In this document: positions 31,766 through 43,949 of the stretch, piece after piece
Layout of the letters: each line of letters begins with the position of its first letter
Numbering within the stretch: the first letter of the stretch is position 1
Assembly: GCA_020536535.1 (NCBI GenBank)
Contig: JAHLWZ010000714.1
Span: 21,741-85,740 of the forward strand
Direction: 5' to 3'
DNA length: 64,000 nt
DNA from: Pelomyxa schiedti
Taxonomy: Eukaryota > Evosea > Pelobiontida > Pelomyxidae
The notes under the pieces: generated by a model
Database searches by the model: none
Told to the model about the DNA's origin: nothing
The model's input: the letters and a program-made list of their open reading frames with translations, nothing else
Program-made: the position numbers and the translations under genes

Positions 31766-34700
31766 CTACCAAAACGGGCACCTGTTGGTTTTTGTTACGT
31801 GATATCGAATTGCAGAAGGTGGTGAAGGAAACGCACCATCCAACATAACACTGGCAGAGATTCTCGTGAGATGTGGCTTGTTTAATAAGTTTGTCCACCT
31901 AGCAAATGTTGTGAGTGGTTGTATTTCTGGTGTAGTTGCGTGGGTACCTGGTCATGTACATTCAACACATCACTTGAAAAATCTCTTCCAGTTAATTTCC
32001 GATTTACTCGTTTTAAAACGGAAATGGCTCGATCATTTAGCACTTCTGATCTATGGTCGTACTCGTTTACTGCAACTGGTATAGAACAACGGTGAGTGGA
32101 GATAGACAGAGACCTACACACCAGATTCTTTGTGGGACAGATAAACACGACGGCCTGGTGTGTCGCTTTGAGCTCCATCTAGAATGTTGGTTTCAAGAGG
32201 GGCAGAAAGGAATAATCTTACCGGCAAGGGTTGGTGGTCCCCATTCATCTGGAGGTTGTGCATTCATTTTATCTATCATCTATTTAGGACGAACTACATT
32301 TTATTGGGGATTTACTTGGCGATTTTGAAGTAAGAAGTCGCCAGTTGATAAGTGGGTCGTACACAAAAGCCTCAAGTACAGCCATTAAGCTCTCCTTGTT
32401 TGCCCGTAGAACATTCATCACTTTCTCACAGGTGAAACGGAAGTTGCCCTCAATGCCACTCACTTCCATGGCGTTAATAAGCATGCGTGTAAGGCGGAAA
32501 GGAATTCGTTCAGGAAACTTGTCTCTGTGCATTGCTACCTCAAAGCAATCTCCAAAATCGATATGAATCACTTGGCACGTGTTGCGTTCAAGCATAAGGT
32601 TGCTTGGGTGTCGATCTCCAAGGCCCAGTATGTATCCAACCATTGACATTACAGCCATGGACCGTGTGTAAGTTGTTCGCCTCTCAAGCCACACCTAAAC
32701 GAATTGAGAAATGAGTTATGCTTCTCGTGCTCTCGTTTCAACCTCAGAGTTGGCACTCTTTAGCCATAACACACGTTCCAAATCAAGTCCCTCTTGAATG
32801 GTAAGAGGGTATTCAAAAACTTCTACTTTTTGTATCACGGTGAGGTTGTCGTAAGTTGGTGCTATTTGAAGCATTAAACGATGTTCAACGTTCAACCAGA
32901 TTTCGTGCGTGTCACTAGGAAGGGGTGAGAAAGGCACACTCAGGCAGAGAACTACCGATATTCCCGAATAAGCTGGTGAAGGGTGTCTGAGTGCTGCACC
33001 CAGCCAATGAGGCCCGAGTTGTGGGACAATGGAACAACTGCAAAAGTACGAATGGAAAGATGAGATTTGGAAGTTTCACTGTTGCTGGAGAGAAGGTTAT
33101 TGACAAGACTGAAGAGTTGCATGACACGTTCATCTTGACGAAGGTCCTCATGGCCTGTTTTACCTATAAATCTGGCCAACAGTAAGGGAGTATTTATAAA
33201 CCTTTTAGCAGAAATTTATATTCGACATCATTGGAGCCAATAATTGTGAGTTTACGAGGTCGTTGTTTTGATGTAATCACGGACAGAACAGGTGCAACTT
33301 GCTTGATTTCGATGACAGGTTCCCCGGGTCTATAGGTACCTGGTACAGCAAGTTTGAGGTCCTTTGCCTGTTCCAGTTTGTCAGACACATATTGAAGTTC
33401 CAGAGTGGTCATTTGATGAAGCTGTTTTCCAATGCGGCGGAAAACCTTAGTTTGTTGTAATTTCCAGAGGATATATGCGCATATTTAACGGCACTTACAT
33501 GGTAATAGAGGTCCCATGCCTGATGAATATCAGAGGCCGAATTGGTGCGTTGATACTTCTGTACAAAGTTTACGGAAACTCAAATTGAAAATGAAGATGC
33601 CTTGCACCACTCCAAGGCCTCTTGAAGATCATGACCATATTGATTTTTAAAGGAGCGTTCTCGCTGAGTTTCTGGTCCCTAGGAAGAGGAAGTTTCTACA
33701 CAACAGGGGAGGGAGAATATTCAACTTACCCGTTCAAGCATCTGGTGCAGAGGAGCAAGAGCTGCTAGCATTCCCCCCAAATTGTGTTCCACGTAGAATG
33801 CCCGGGAAGCTTCCTCCAAGCCATCATGCCACATCTCGTGCCATAATATTGCAACCCTTTCAAAGTTACTCAAACTACATGGAGGGATAGCCCTGCCTAA
33901 TAAGCTCTTGAGAGACAATTAGAGCTTGATCAATAAGAATAGCTGACTGTTTTCTCATTTTCCCAATGATGTTGTTTGCAGCCTCTAACCGCGCAGCATT
34001 TTGTGACTAGATAGATTGGAGCTTCAGTTTTCATTAGTACTTGGTCTATTGTGAACCTTGGAGGCAACAGTGAGTGGAAACACGACAGCCTGTGGATGTT
34101 GCTTCCCAACGCCCGTAAGTAGTTCATGGGTGAGATGACGAATGGAGGGTATGTTGGAGTGAATGCGAGCAATGATCTATTAAAAACATTACAAAAGAAA
34201 ACTGGACATTGAATAGGTAAGGAACCTGCGGAATCACTTGAATCCATGTGTTGATATTTACAGTACTAAAGCCTTCAATTAAAGCATTTTCAACTTCTTT
34301 ATTTTGACCATGTTTAAACAGCAACGATAAAAGTCTTTCCAAGATTTTGAGAGGGAAAAAAAAGTGAGGGTTTAGTTAACCGTAAAGCATCTTGGATAGT
34401 TTGAGTTGGGCCAAGTGAAATTGACTTAAAGAAGCCTTGTATTGCTGTAACAATAAAGCTGACAATACGGTCTGTAGGGACACTTTGCCTCTCATAGTGG
34501 GAAATTACCTGAAGTACCATTAGAGCAAGAATATGTGAGTAATGTACTTCAAAGTTTGTTAAAGCCCATGCATGCCAGGCTTTGTACCAATTGCTATTGC
34601 ACTCAATGGCATTTTTTAGAGAAGAAAGAATTTCACTCACGGCGTCCTTAGCAAGGAGATGAGAAATGAGAATATGGTTTGTGAGATACATCAGTAAGGG

Positions 34701-37700
34701 GAAATCGATTTTTTAAGTGGACATCTGTTGTTGCATATCTGTTTCTTTGATGTATTTCATTGGCATCTTCCTGTATTTGCGAGAGGTATAATTGCCACTC
34801 ACCAAGTTTTAGATAGGCATGCCCTATAATTTCCATTTTACTGCTGGGTTATGAGTCTAATAGAAACATTACCTTTTGTGTGTAGGTCACTGGAATTCTC
34901 TATGCACTGGGAGAAAGCTTGAAGCAACTCAAAGGCCCTTACACTGTTTTGAGTTGTAACAGTACTTGAACCCCACAATGTTTTGATAAAAGCGAACGCT
35001 ACCTAGGTGGGAGTTGTAAATGGACCAAATGGATTAATTCAAGAACCTTTGGATACTGCATTGGAAGTTTGGAACAATCTGGTTGTAGTTCATATCCAAT
35101 GAGGTTGTTTAAAGTTTTGATAGCAAGTCTCTGTTGCCCACTTTTACGACACAGACCAACAAACTTCAGCCAAATGTCCATGTTTTCCTTTGTTATGAGT
35201 TTCTTTCCCGTGGACCAAAGGACTGTAAGAAGTACCTGTGGGGAAACGACGAGACTATGAATGCTGAGAAGCTGTTGCCAAGTATCTAAGTCATACTTGC
35301 ACCCTTTTAATCTTCTCTCCCAAGTGCTTCTTATCATGTTTTTCCGTTCAGCCGAGTTTGTTTTCTTGTACTCAATGACCTCCTATTTTAAGAAATGAGT
35401 GCTAAATGCCAATCTCACATTTGGAACAAATACTTCAAGTTCAGATAACTGTTGCACCAGCACTACAGTGCTATAGGCCCGGTCATAGCTCTCCCTTGAG
35501 AAAAAGGTGAGTCATTTATCTTCTAAACGTTCTCAGACTTACCCGAGAAGGGCAGTCAACTTGGTGTCCAATAAAGTGCGTGTTCTGGTTATGTAATCTT
35601 GGGCAATATCAAAGTGATTGTTATGGATTTCAAGAATAGCACAGTAAAAGCTTCCGCTGACAGAATCTGTGCCCATGGTCTCTACGTACTCATTCATTTT
35701 CTAACTCGGGTGAACGATTTACATGAAACCACAAGAGCAACACACGTTCCAGAAAGCCAAATTGAGTGATGAAGCAGCTGCCAGAGGAGCCATCTCCTTC
35801 TTGATATCTGGGGTCGCAGTGTTCCAGTGTGCTTGAGAGAGTTCAGCCAGTTGGTCCCATTCACCAATTGCATGCAGGCAACGCATTTGACCAAGAAGAG
35901 TGTTAAAGTTTGTAGGACCTTCCCTGGATTTGGCTTCATAGACAGCCAAAGCCTCTATTAAGGGGGAGAAAGGAGCAATTGAATTAACGCCAACATGGTA
36001 GCACCCATACGTTCCCACTTTCCCAGCTTTTCGTATAAACTCTCTTGCAATTCAACTGTTTGGTGTTGCTTTGCATAGGCAACTATTCCTTCTGCCGCTT
36101 CCGGCTGTTGCAGTTGATGGTTTATACTTATCAGTTCTTCGATAATACCTGGGGAGTTTGGCTTTTGTTGAAACTCCATTTCCTAGGGTATGGGGATAAG
36201 CAATAGTAGACCTTTATTATATTGCACCTTGTAGTGTAAAGCTTTTGCATAAGCATGGCAACGCTGGGCAATGGAACCCAATTTCTCTATTGGTAAGGCT
36301 TTTTCTTCATGCTCCATGTCTTAAAAGGGTGAGGAAATGTGACTATCTGGTAAGAAGTGTTACATTCAGTGAGATTCAACAAAGTCTGTAAAATTTCATG
36401 TGGCATGCTCTCGATGTTCAAAACGCTTTCCAGATTCGTGACAAGTTGAACTTGAAGAGATTCGTGAAGTTCATTCCATACTGACAGGAAGACTGCATTG
36501 AAGAGTTCTTTTACCAGTGGGGGATAATCCAAAGCCTGGCCAGGAAAATCATTATTTTGTTTCCGTGTAGAGGTCGTGGTACCAAAGCAAGACAAGCATT
36601 TAAGGAAGGGTCAGGCGATTCTGCTATTAAGGCACCACTGAACTTCCGCATCCACTCAAGCCAGTCATCCTTGGACACACGTTGGGCAGAGGACTCCCAC
36701 GCTGTGAGAAATGAGTGGACACAGAAAATAAAAGAAAAGACCTTGTTGTATGACACGCACAGTAGTTGCCTTTTTTTTACCCTTCAATGATAACTCATCT
36801 TTCACGGGGTCTTTTTCAGAGTCTTTGCTACTGCTAATCCTTAATTGCAATGATATATGGTAACGGGTCAACCTCTCTACACTTTCTTTCTCATCTATAA
36901 GAGGCTGCCCCGCCAGAAGGGCCCCAACCAATGCCTCATATTCGGGGTAGACAATTCTGTATTTAACAAGATTCTTTCGTACCTGAGAAAGTTAAAAAAA
37001 ACCAGTTTTAAAATGGGTTGGCTACCATTGGAATGAAAATGGAGTAGTCACTACCAAGTCTCCGAATGAGAGTGCATAATGTCTAGTTGAATTACAAAAA
37101 AACATAGGGTAGAAAATGGGGAACCTTCATGATTTCTTCACGTAAAGGGGAGGGTGGGTTTTTCTCCAATAGGCGGTTCAAAGGGTGGATAATTTTTAAA
37201 ACGTGATCGGAAAAGTTTAATTTTGTGCACAGCCTAGCTAAAGTGTAAATGAATATTGTCAGAGTAGTGTCATACATTTTAAGAGTTTCAATGGCAGATT
37301 TTACAATTGGGGCATCATTTTGCTCAAACAACCCAACCTTCATGAAGTAAGGACATTAAAAAAACCGGACTTAAAATGTACAATAGCAGGAATAATGAGG
37401 TGCAAATACTCCTCAATATTAGTCCCGAAGGTTTCCAAAGCCTTCAGAATCTTTGTGACATTAACTGGCTTGATTCGACTTGGTTGTAGTTCTTGTAGAA
37501 TAAGAGGAATCAATCTAGGAAGAGAAGCCTAGTTTTGGGTTAAAAAGAAGAGAAAAAGTAAAAAAGCTAGTTGCCTTGAATTCTTCATTCAAAGCACAGG
37601 AAATTTGCTCTGCTAGTGCCAGGATAGGTGTTAGCAGTACAGGGTCCCAGAATTCCAGCATAAGCTGGTCACGAATTTACAAGGGTGCAAATGAATGACA

Positions 37701-40700
37701 GGAACCAACATTAAAAAGATTTTCCGCATAATCTCGTATGTGTTGCTTGACAATTGCAACAAGATCAGCCAATGCTTTAAAAATCTGTTCTCGAAAACCT
37801 TCGCAGAGTTATTATAAACAAAAACAAAGAGAGGCTCCACCAGCTTCACATTTGTGCATAACATGTATCAACTCAGGAACAACAATGGGAAGAAATTTTC
37901 TACATCCCATTCCTAAGTTATGAAGACTTAACATAAGATCGGTCAAAACGACTTCACGGTTCTAAGTGAGTCAAGGTATACAAACAGTGTGAAAGTGTAA
38001 AAGTACAAAAGGATACAACAGAGAGGTTAGGGTCACGCATAATTTTCATTAGGGCAGTGATAACAACAGTAGGGTTGTATTCTTCACTACTAGAGGAAAC
38101 TGTTGGAAGAGCAAGTTCACTACTTGCTGTCGATCCTGTGGAATGTGAGAAAAGATAATACATGATAGGAATACTACCTGGGGTAGTACTAGCAGAGGAA
38201 AGATTGGCTTGAACGACCATCTAAAACGTCATGACTAAGCAGAAAAGAAGGGAAAAAAAAAAAAAAAAAGGGAGACTTGGGAGGTGGAAGAAAGACTGAA
38301 AGAAAAGAAATTTACCTTGTGTCTATAGGGGTCCACAGCTCCCAAAATGCCAAGAACTTTCAGAAGTTCGGATCTAATTGTTGAACTTCTCTCTGAAGAT
38401 ATTCCCTGCATTATAATCTCTAGTAGGTCCTTGTAATCAAGGAACGGGTCTATGACATATCCTGTGTGTCTGACGAGCTCACCTAGTGTGTGCAGAGCAA
38501 CCTCTCGTTTTGCAACTCGCTTAGCTATATCGGATAAACTTCACAAGGGTCATAAAACACATGGGATTACTTGTAGCACTCTGGTCTTTCAGAATGGTAA
38601 TGATGAGAGGAACTAATTCTTTTACATGAGGAACCATTGACTCTGCACCCACAACAGCAAGATCACCCAAAGTTCCTAGTACACTTTGTTCCACTCTAGT
38701 ACTAGAGTCTAAACAATCAAATAAGAACCCACTACTCCAGCTGTAGTTAAACACACCAGGCCCCAATTTCGGTAACAATGCTTTTAAGATAGAGTCTACA
38801 TAAGGCCTGATTAACTTCTCTGATGATACAATGAGACGGCCTAGGAGAATTGCACTCTCTTCCTTGCTCTTGTTATCACCAGAGTACTCTTTTTTTAAAA
38901 AATGGATTTGACTTGAGATGAGAATTAATTGGAAAGTGAGATACCAAGTTCAGTCAACAGTTGCAATAAAGTTTTACGTAGAGAAGGCATGACATAGGCT
39001 GGATTGCGTAAAGTTAGACGACCAATGATCACAATTGCCAGCTCTCTGATCTGAGGAAGAAAATTAGCCTAGATTTGAAATATTTTAGTCAACTTCAAAA
39101 CACTCGTCATTCAAAGCTGTGAAAAGAGATCTCAAGTTTTCTGCTTGGGATAGGTGCTGGTCAAATCTGGGTTCAAGTTTTTCAAAAACTGTCTTTCTGA
39201 TTTCTGGTTCTGTTTGATGAAAACATAATTAGAATCACGTTTCTGGAAGAAGAAAAATGACCTGAATCAGTAATACCGACCATCAATAACTTTTGTAGAA
39301 CCTCAGAAATTACCTCCCCAGAGTGACCTCGAACTGGCAGTGGATCACCACCACCCAACATGACATTCGAACATGTAATGGCAGCTTCTTGGCGTATGAC
39401 CCTAAAATTGTATGAATCGAAAGCAGTACAAACAACCAATTTACGGAGAATCGGAATCAAGAAAATGAACCCAATCACGTAAGTGCCGGACATCAAGAGC
39501 CCCAAAACCAAAGGATCCCAGGGTATGCAAAGCAAGGATAAGCTGTGGGTCAGGTTCAACAGTCTAGTAATAGAATAAGTGATAAACAGATGTGGGTTGG
39601 TAGTCACCCCACGAGATCCAGGGACTCCTGTATGGGAGATAGAATTTTTCAATACCTAGGTTGCTTGTGGGAAAATGAAGGAAAAAACGCAATACCTACA
39701 GAGTTAATCAAGGCAAAAAGGTTTTTGTCAATTTCTTTTTCCAGTAATGGCATAAATGCATAGTTTCTATGATTAGAACTTGTGTACTGTTTTAGTTCAT
39801 GCAGGGAATCAACTAATGAGCTGCTTAAACCTAATTGAACAGCAGCTTCTGAAATAGGAGGTAATTAAAAAATGAAAATGAAAAAGGAAGAACTTACTAA
39901 TAATTTGAATGAGATGCGGCTCAATTTTGTCAGGCTGTATTGTCCCTGATTCGTATCCAGTTTTAAACTGTTTGGTCAGTTTTGCCATGCAAGTTAGAGC
40001 AGCAAGGCAAGGCTTTTTTGGCTGCAGAGCTGTGCTTATTTCCTGAAGTATTGTCTGTGCACAGAAGAGTATATGTGAACCAACAATCTTTTCATAGATT
40101 TGAGTATGTGGCTGAAAGAGAGATAGCTATAATATAACTTGAGATAGGGAGCCCAAGGACTCAAAAGCAAGAGATTTGTCATGCTGTCCTGGTTTGGTTG
40201 CACCCAGCAAGAAGGTAACCCATCCTGATAAAGAAGATTCCACGAATTCCTTTGTGTAAGGCTCTTGAGCTAAATCCGGAATACTTGAAATGACTGAAGT
40301 TTGTTGTGGTTTGTTTTAATAAGAATTCAAGAGAAAATGAAGAGTGACAAGACACACCAGATCGTCTAACAAGTCTGTCCTTGTCCCTTGAGTTTTTCTC
40401 TTTTGCTAACCTCTGGAATACCCTGTGGACCTGGTCATATCGGGTCTTGATGTCAGGCTTTATTTTGACATCAAGTTTATGATCCATCCAGTCCGCAGCA
40501 TGTCTAAGCAAAGAGACTATGCCATTATCAAAATACCAATAAGGTGAAGGTAATATGATATACCGTAAGTCAGAAGGGCTCCATGAATGGTTTCAGGTGT
40601 AGGTGAGGCACTTCCAGTTATTTGCTCAGCAGCACTGTAGATTGTATTATACCAGCCTTGCTTTTGAGTATTATCACGATTTTTTGCGCATATATCAAGG

Positions 40701-41696
40701 CAGGCATTCAGTGCCTCATGAGACTCGAGCCGTACGCCTATCTGGTTTGTTGTAAGTTAATGGATTCAGCACGGGGTAACCACATTTTGGTGATGGAGTG
40801 CTGATGTAATGTCCTTCATGAAGGCGGGTAAATGTGAAGAAAATAGGACAGGAACGTTTATTGCCAATTCTTTCAGAACCATCACCGCACATAACCTTCT
40901 TTCTGTCTATTTGAGGATTTTCCAAGTTAGGAAGCAAAATGCCAACAGATAAAAGCTACTTGTGGTGAGGGTAGCAACTGTATGGCAGCATCAAGTTGAG
41001 TTTCCACACACTCAGCAGATGAATTGCCACCAATTCTGGCCAAGTGACCTGTGTGTGTTAGGAAATAAAAAGAAGAAAGGGGCAAATCACCAAGGGCACG
41101 AGATGAGGTGAAAATAACAGTGGAGTCATTTACTGTTAGTGCCTTCTGTAATAAAGTGCAAAAATGGGCAATGTTTTCCTCGAATTCAGGATCAATTAAC
41201 TGATCTTAAGTGAGTCAGTGACTGAGAATTTAGGTTTGCAGCATTACCTATTGCATACACAACATTGATTTTTTCAATAAGCATAGCAGAGGGTTCCAAG
41301 AGGCAACCCAGTAAGGAGTTAAGAGTTCCTATGAACCTTTGGACATTGAGTGCATTGCAAGCAAAAAAGAAAGAAAGAAGAACAAGAACTGATGCCTACT
41401 TGGTGAGACCTTCACCAAACAGGTCACGAAGGCACGAGAATACAAAGGCCCGTAGGTTTCTCACTGTTCGTTCGCGTGTCTCGTCATTTCTAGCCCACAA
41501 TAGTAACACCAGTGAGACCACAATTTTTAAAATAAATGAATAAGAAAAAAAAAAAAAATAAAATAAAATAAAAGAAAAGAAAATAAAATGTGCAGCGCTG
41601 TGTACTACACCACCTTGATAATCTAAGGTCACCAATATGCTTGCACAGTGGATCGTACCACGGCTCTGTTGGCGTCGCCGGTGTCTGTTGCGACAT
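31766..41696 (-). CDS. TOR: Target of rapamycin (TOR) Ser/Thr kinase
   Basis: ATG 41696 begins [16 protein letters not shown]. Splicing LRLSR to [15 protein letters not shown] restores the first TOR helical repeat. About 7 kb of small exons encode HEAT repeats ([15 protein letters not shown]) and the FAT domain ([25 protein letters not shown]). The FRB domain follows: [30 protein letters not shown] and [16 protein letters not shown]. The kinase domain contains [48 protein letters not shown] (catalytic loop DRHPSN) and [13 protein letters not shown] (metal-binding DFG). The FATC ends [18 protein letters not shown], and a GTGCGT donor splices to give CPFW and the stop at 31766, matching the invariant TOR C-terminus. 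TOR is the nutrient- and growth-sensing kinase of TORC1/TORC2. The gene has dozens of introns, not all mapped, but key motifs look intact. Confidence 0.95.
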
Positions 41697-41940
41697 TCTA
41701 GATCTTGCAGCAGATGCGTCGGTTTAATACTCAAAGACTGTGCGTTGGTGTCTCCCGAAAAAACCACCAAACAGACTCGTGTCCTCTGGGCGACAGACCG
41801 CCTCAGCAAATATTTTAGGTTTTTGTGGCTTTTACGGCAATTTGGGGTTTGATAGGTTCGGGCACTGAGAATTCGGCGAGAAATTCGATCACCAAACGCA
41901 ACAATGTGACGTTCCTTGGTGTTGTGTGCTTGTTGTTGCA

Positions 41941-43379
41941 TCAGACGAAATACTGGTCCAGCCACTGTGAATAACGAGAGGCCAGCCTGCGTTGCATTTC
42001 GAAGTGGCAAACGGTTTTGTCATTAAGGACTGTGGTGACGAAGTCCCTTTCACTTTTGGGAGTGAAGCTAAATCACAGTTAGGGCAATGGGGAAACGTGA
42101 ATGGGTACCATTGTGTATCTGTCTTGCTTGTTGTCTGGTCCGCATCGGTGAGCTGAAGCCCGTTAGTATCGGGAGGAAACCCCAAGGGGTGCTTACTGTA
42201 TTATCAGTGGAGTGGTTCAGGGTTTGGTGGGACCAAACGGTTTCGTAGCAACTCCTGCATTTCCAAGTGTTCAACAATGCTCTCCGGTGAGCCCACAATG
42301 CTTCATGTCCAGGATAGAAGCAAATCATGTCTCGATTCTGTTGAAGTGCGGCGAGGATCCGCGTGCAAACAGTGCATGGTAGTGCCACCGAGCTTCTCAT
42401 GTTATTGGTGGGTACTATTTGGAAGGCTAACCAGTTGCAGGGTTGGCTTAGTGAAGCAAAATGTGCTAATAAGACTATCTTGTAGTGCATTCCCGAGTGG
42501 TCGGAGATGTTGGAGTTTATCCAGCGGTCAGCCCACTCCAGCTCTTTGCTCACCTAGTTTGTCTGTCATGTACTTGGTGCATGGGCAAAATACTTTAAGA
42601 AAATCAGCACATCGAGAAATGCACCACGAGCGGTGGCACCAACAATAGTAGTTCTTTGGATACTGCTGAGCAACCTTAGCACATATACTGAATTCTGAAT
42701 CCCATTGCATGAGATCAATGCCTGAGGTGTGAAAAAGATGCTCCAAAATCCATCGCCTTAGAAGATGAGTGCACAGAGCTTTCATCTTGCACACACCTAT
42801 GTGCCCAGGCTTCATTTGACTTGGAAAATTTGGTGAATATCAAGTTCAAGAGGTGGAGTTCTTGTACAGGAGAAACCTCCCCTGAGAGAATCAAAGACTT
42901 TCTTTTTTCATAACTATTAAACCAAGAAGGCTGAAGTGAAGTGGAAACCTCATGTTAAAGGCAGAATAACACATTGGAGATAGCACAATCATTATCCGTG
43001 TAACAGACTTTTTCAGACTGAGATCTGTGATATCTCTTTGATATGGCTTGTAAAAATCTTCATAAACTTTTTCACGAGGTTTAAGAGGAGGGTGATACCT
43101 GGGGTTGGAGAGGCCATAATGTCATGAAAGAGATTTCTTGCTCGCAAGAAAAGTGGCTTTAGCCACACGGCACTGACAGACAACTTCTTATGCCTCACAA
43201 CTGTACCTTGCCTGCCAGCGCCGGACTTTGGGAGCGTTCTGTCCGGTACCTCTTCATCGCTTTGGAGAATACTCAATGCGGGAACCGACGCTAGTACATT
43301 CAAAGTCTCCTTGGCCGGAACACTCTCAGAATCAAGGTGCACCGTAACTCCCAACTCCGTTCTGCAAATCAGTACATTC

Positions 43380-43411
<32 letters not shown>

Positions 43412-43603
43412 ACACAAAGAATCATCATCTAGGGCAGCGTCCAGGTCGCGCCATGCACGGTCGATCAGGATCTCCAGATCCGCGTCGCAGGGGGATCCGA
43501 TGTTGGCATCTACACGGTCATACGTCACGGTGCCCACTGACGATCCAACGACAACCCCGCGACCGCCAACCTTCCCATCACAATTCGATGCGCCACGCTT
43601 CAT
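41941..43603 (-). CDS. PTAR1: Protein prenyltransferase alpha-subunit repeat protein (PTAR1-like)
   Basis: ATG 43603 (MKRGASNCDG). Exon 1 ends in DDDSL, before an intron carrying a 30-T tract. Exon 2 has TELGVTVHLDSESVPAKE. Later exons carry the prenyltransferase alpha repeats: QQYPKNYYCWCHRSWCI, LEWADRWINSNISDHSGMHY and YPGHEALWAHRRALL. The N/D-Y-x-x-W-x-H-R pattern is that of farnesyl/geranylgeranyltransferase alpha repeats, and the SDHSG-x-HY segment is typical of PTAR1. Mammalian PTAR1 with RABGGTB forms geranylgeranyltransferase III, acting on the SNARE Ykt6 and on FBXL2. A final splice gives FTPKSERDFVTTVLNDKTV and ends RYSQWLDQYFV, stop at 41941. It lies 244 bases upstream of TOR on the same strand. 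Confidence 0.8.
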
Positions 43604-43949
43604 ACGCAACGCCAAAAAGATTTTTTCCCTTCCTGTGGTTGTCCTGGAAAAAGCTAAACCCTCAACAGGTGTCAGTGCCTTGAAAGTAGTTGTGAGGAAC
43701 CTAGAACCGCCCTTGGAACGGCAAGGGGAGCTTGGTCACTGAGGATGGCATTCAAGGAAATGTGAGAATTGGCAAGCTAAACCTCACCCGCCCAGTCGCA
43801 AAAACACTCCGCAATAGTATCGACTCAAAGACCAACACCAAGAACTTGGCTTCATGGGAGGCTGAAGAGGATCATCGGGGGTGTACGATTCGCAGTTGCA
43901 AAGCGGCTGTAAATTAGCCGGGCTTATTAACAAGTGGTAGCCTGTGACA
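43604..43949. promoter_or_regulatory. Shared upstream region of divergent PTAR1 and PWP1 genes
   Basis: 346 bases separate the two divergent ATGs. Short open frames run through it in both directions (for example 43732-43917 plus) but none is supported. A bidirectional promoter is the simplest reading; I see no specific motif. Confidence 0.4.

Noticed and set aside
31766-41696. Assignment of the large kinase to TRRAP, ATM or SMG1
   Set aside because: The FRB segment ([16 protein letters not shown]), the active GLGDRHPSN and DFG motifs, and the GWCPFW end are specific to TOR.
41396-42010. 204-codon minus-strand frame as an extra gene between TOR and PTAR1
   Set aside because: It crosses the TOR first exon/intron and the PTAR1 3' end in the wrong frame for both; the spliced models explain the sequence better.
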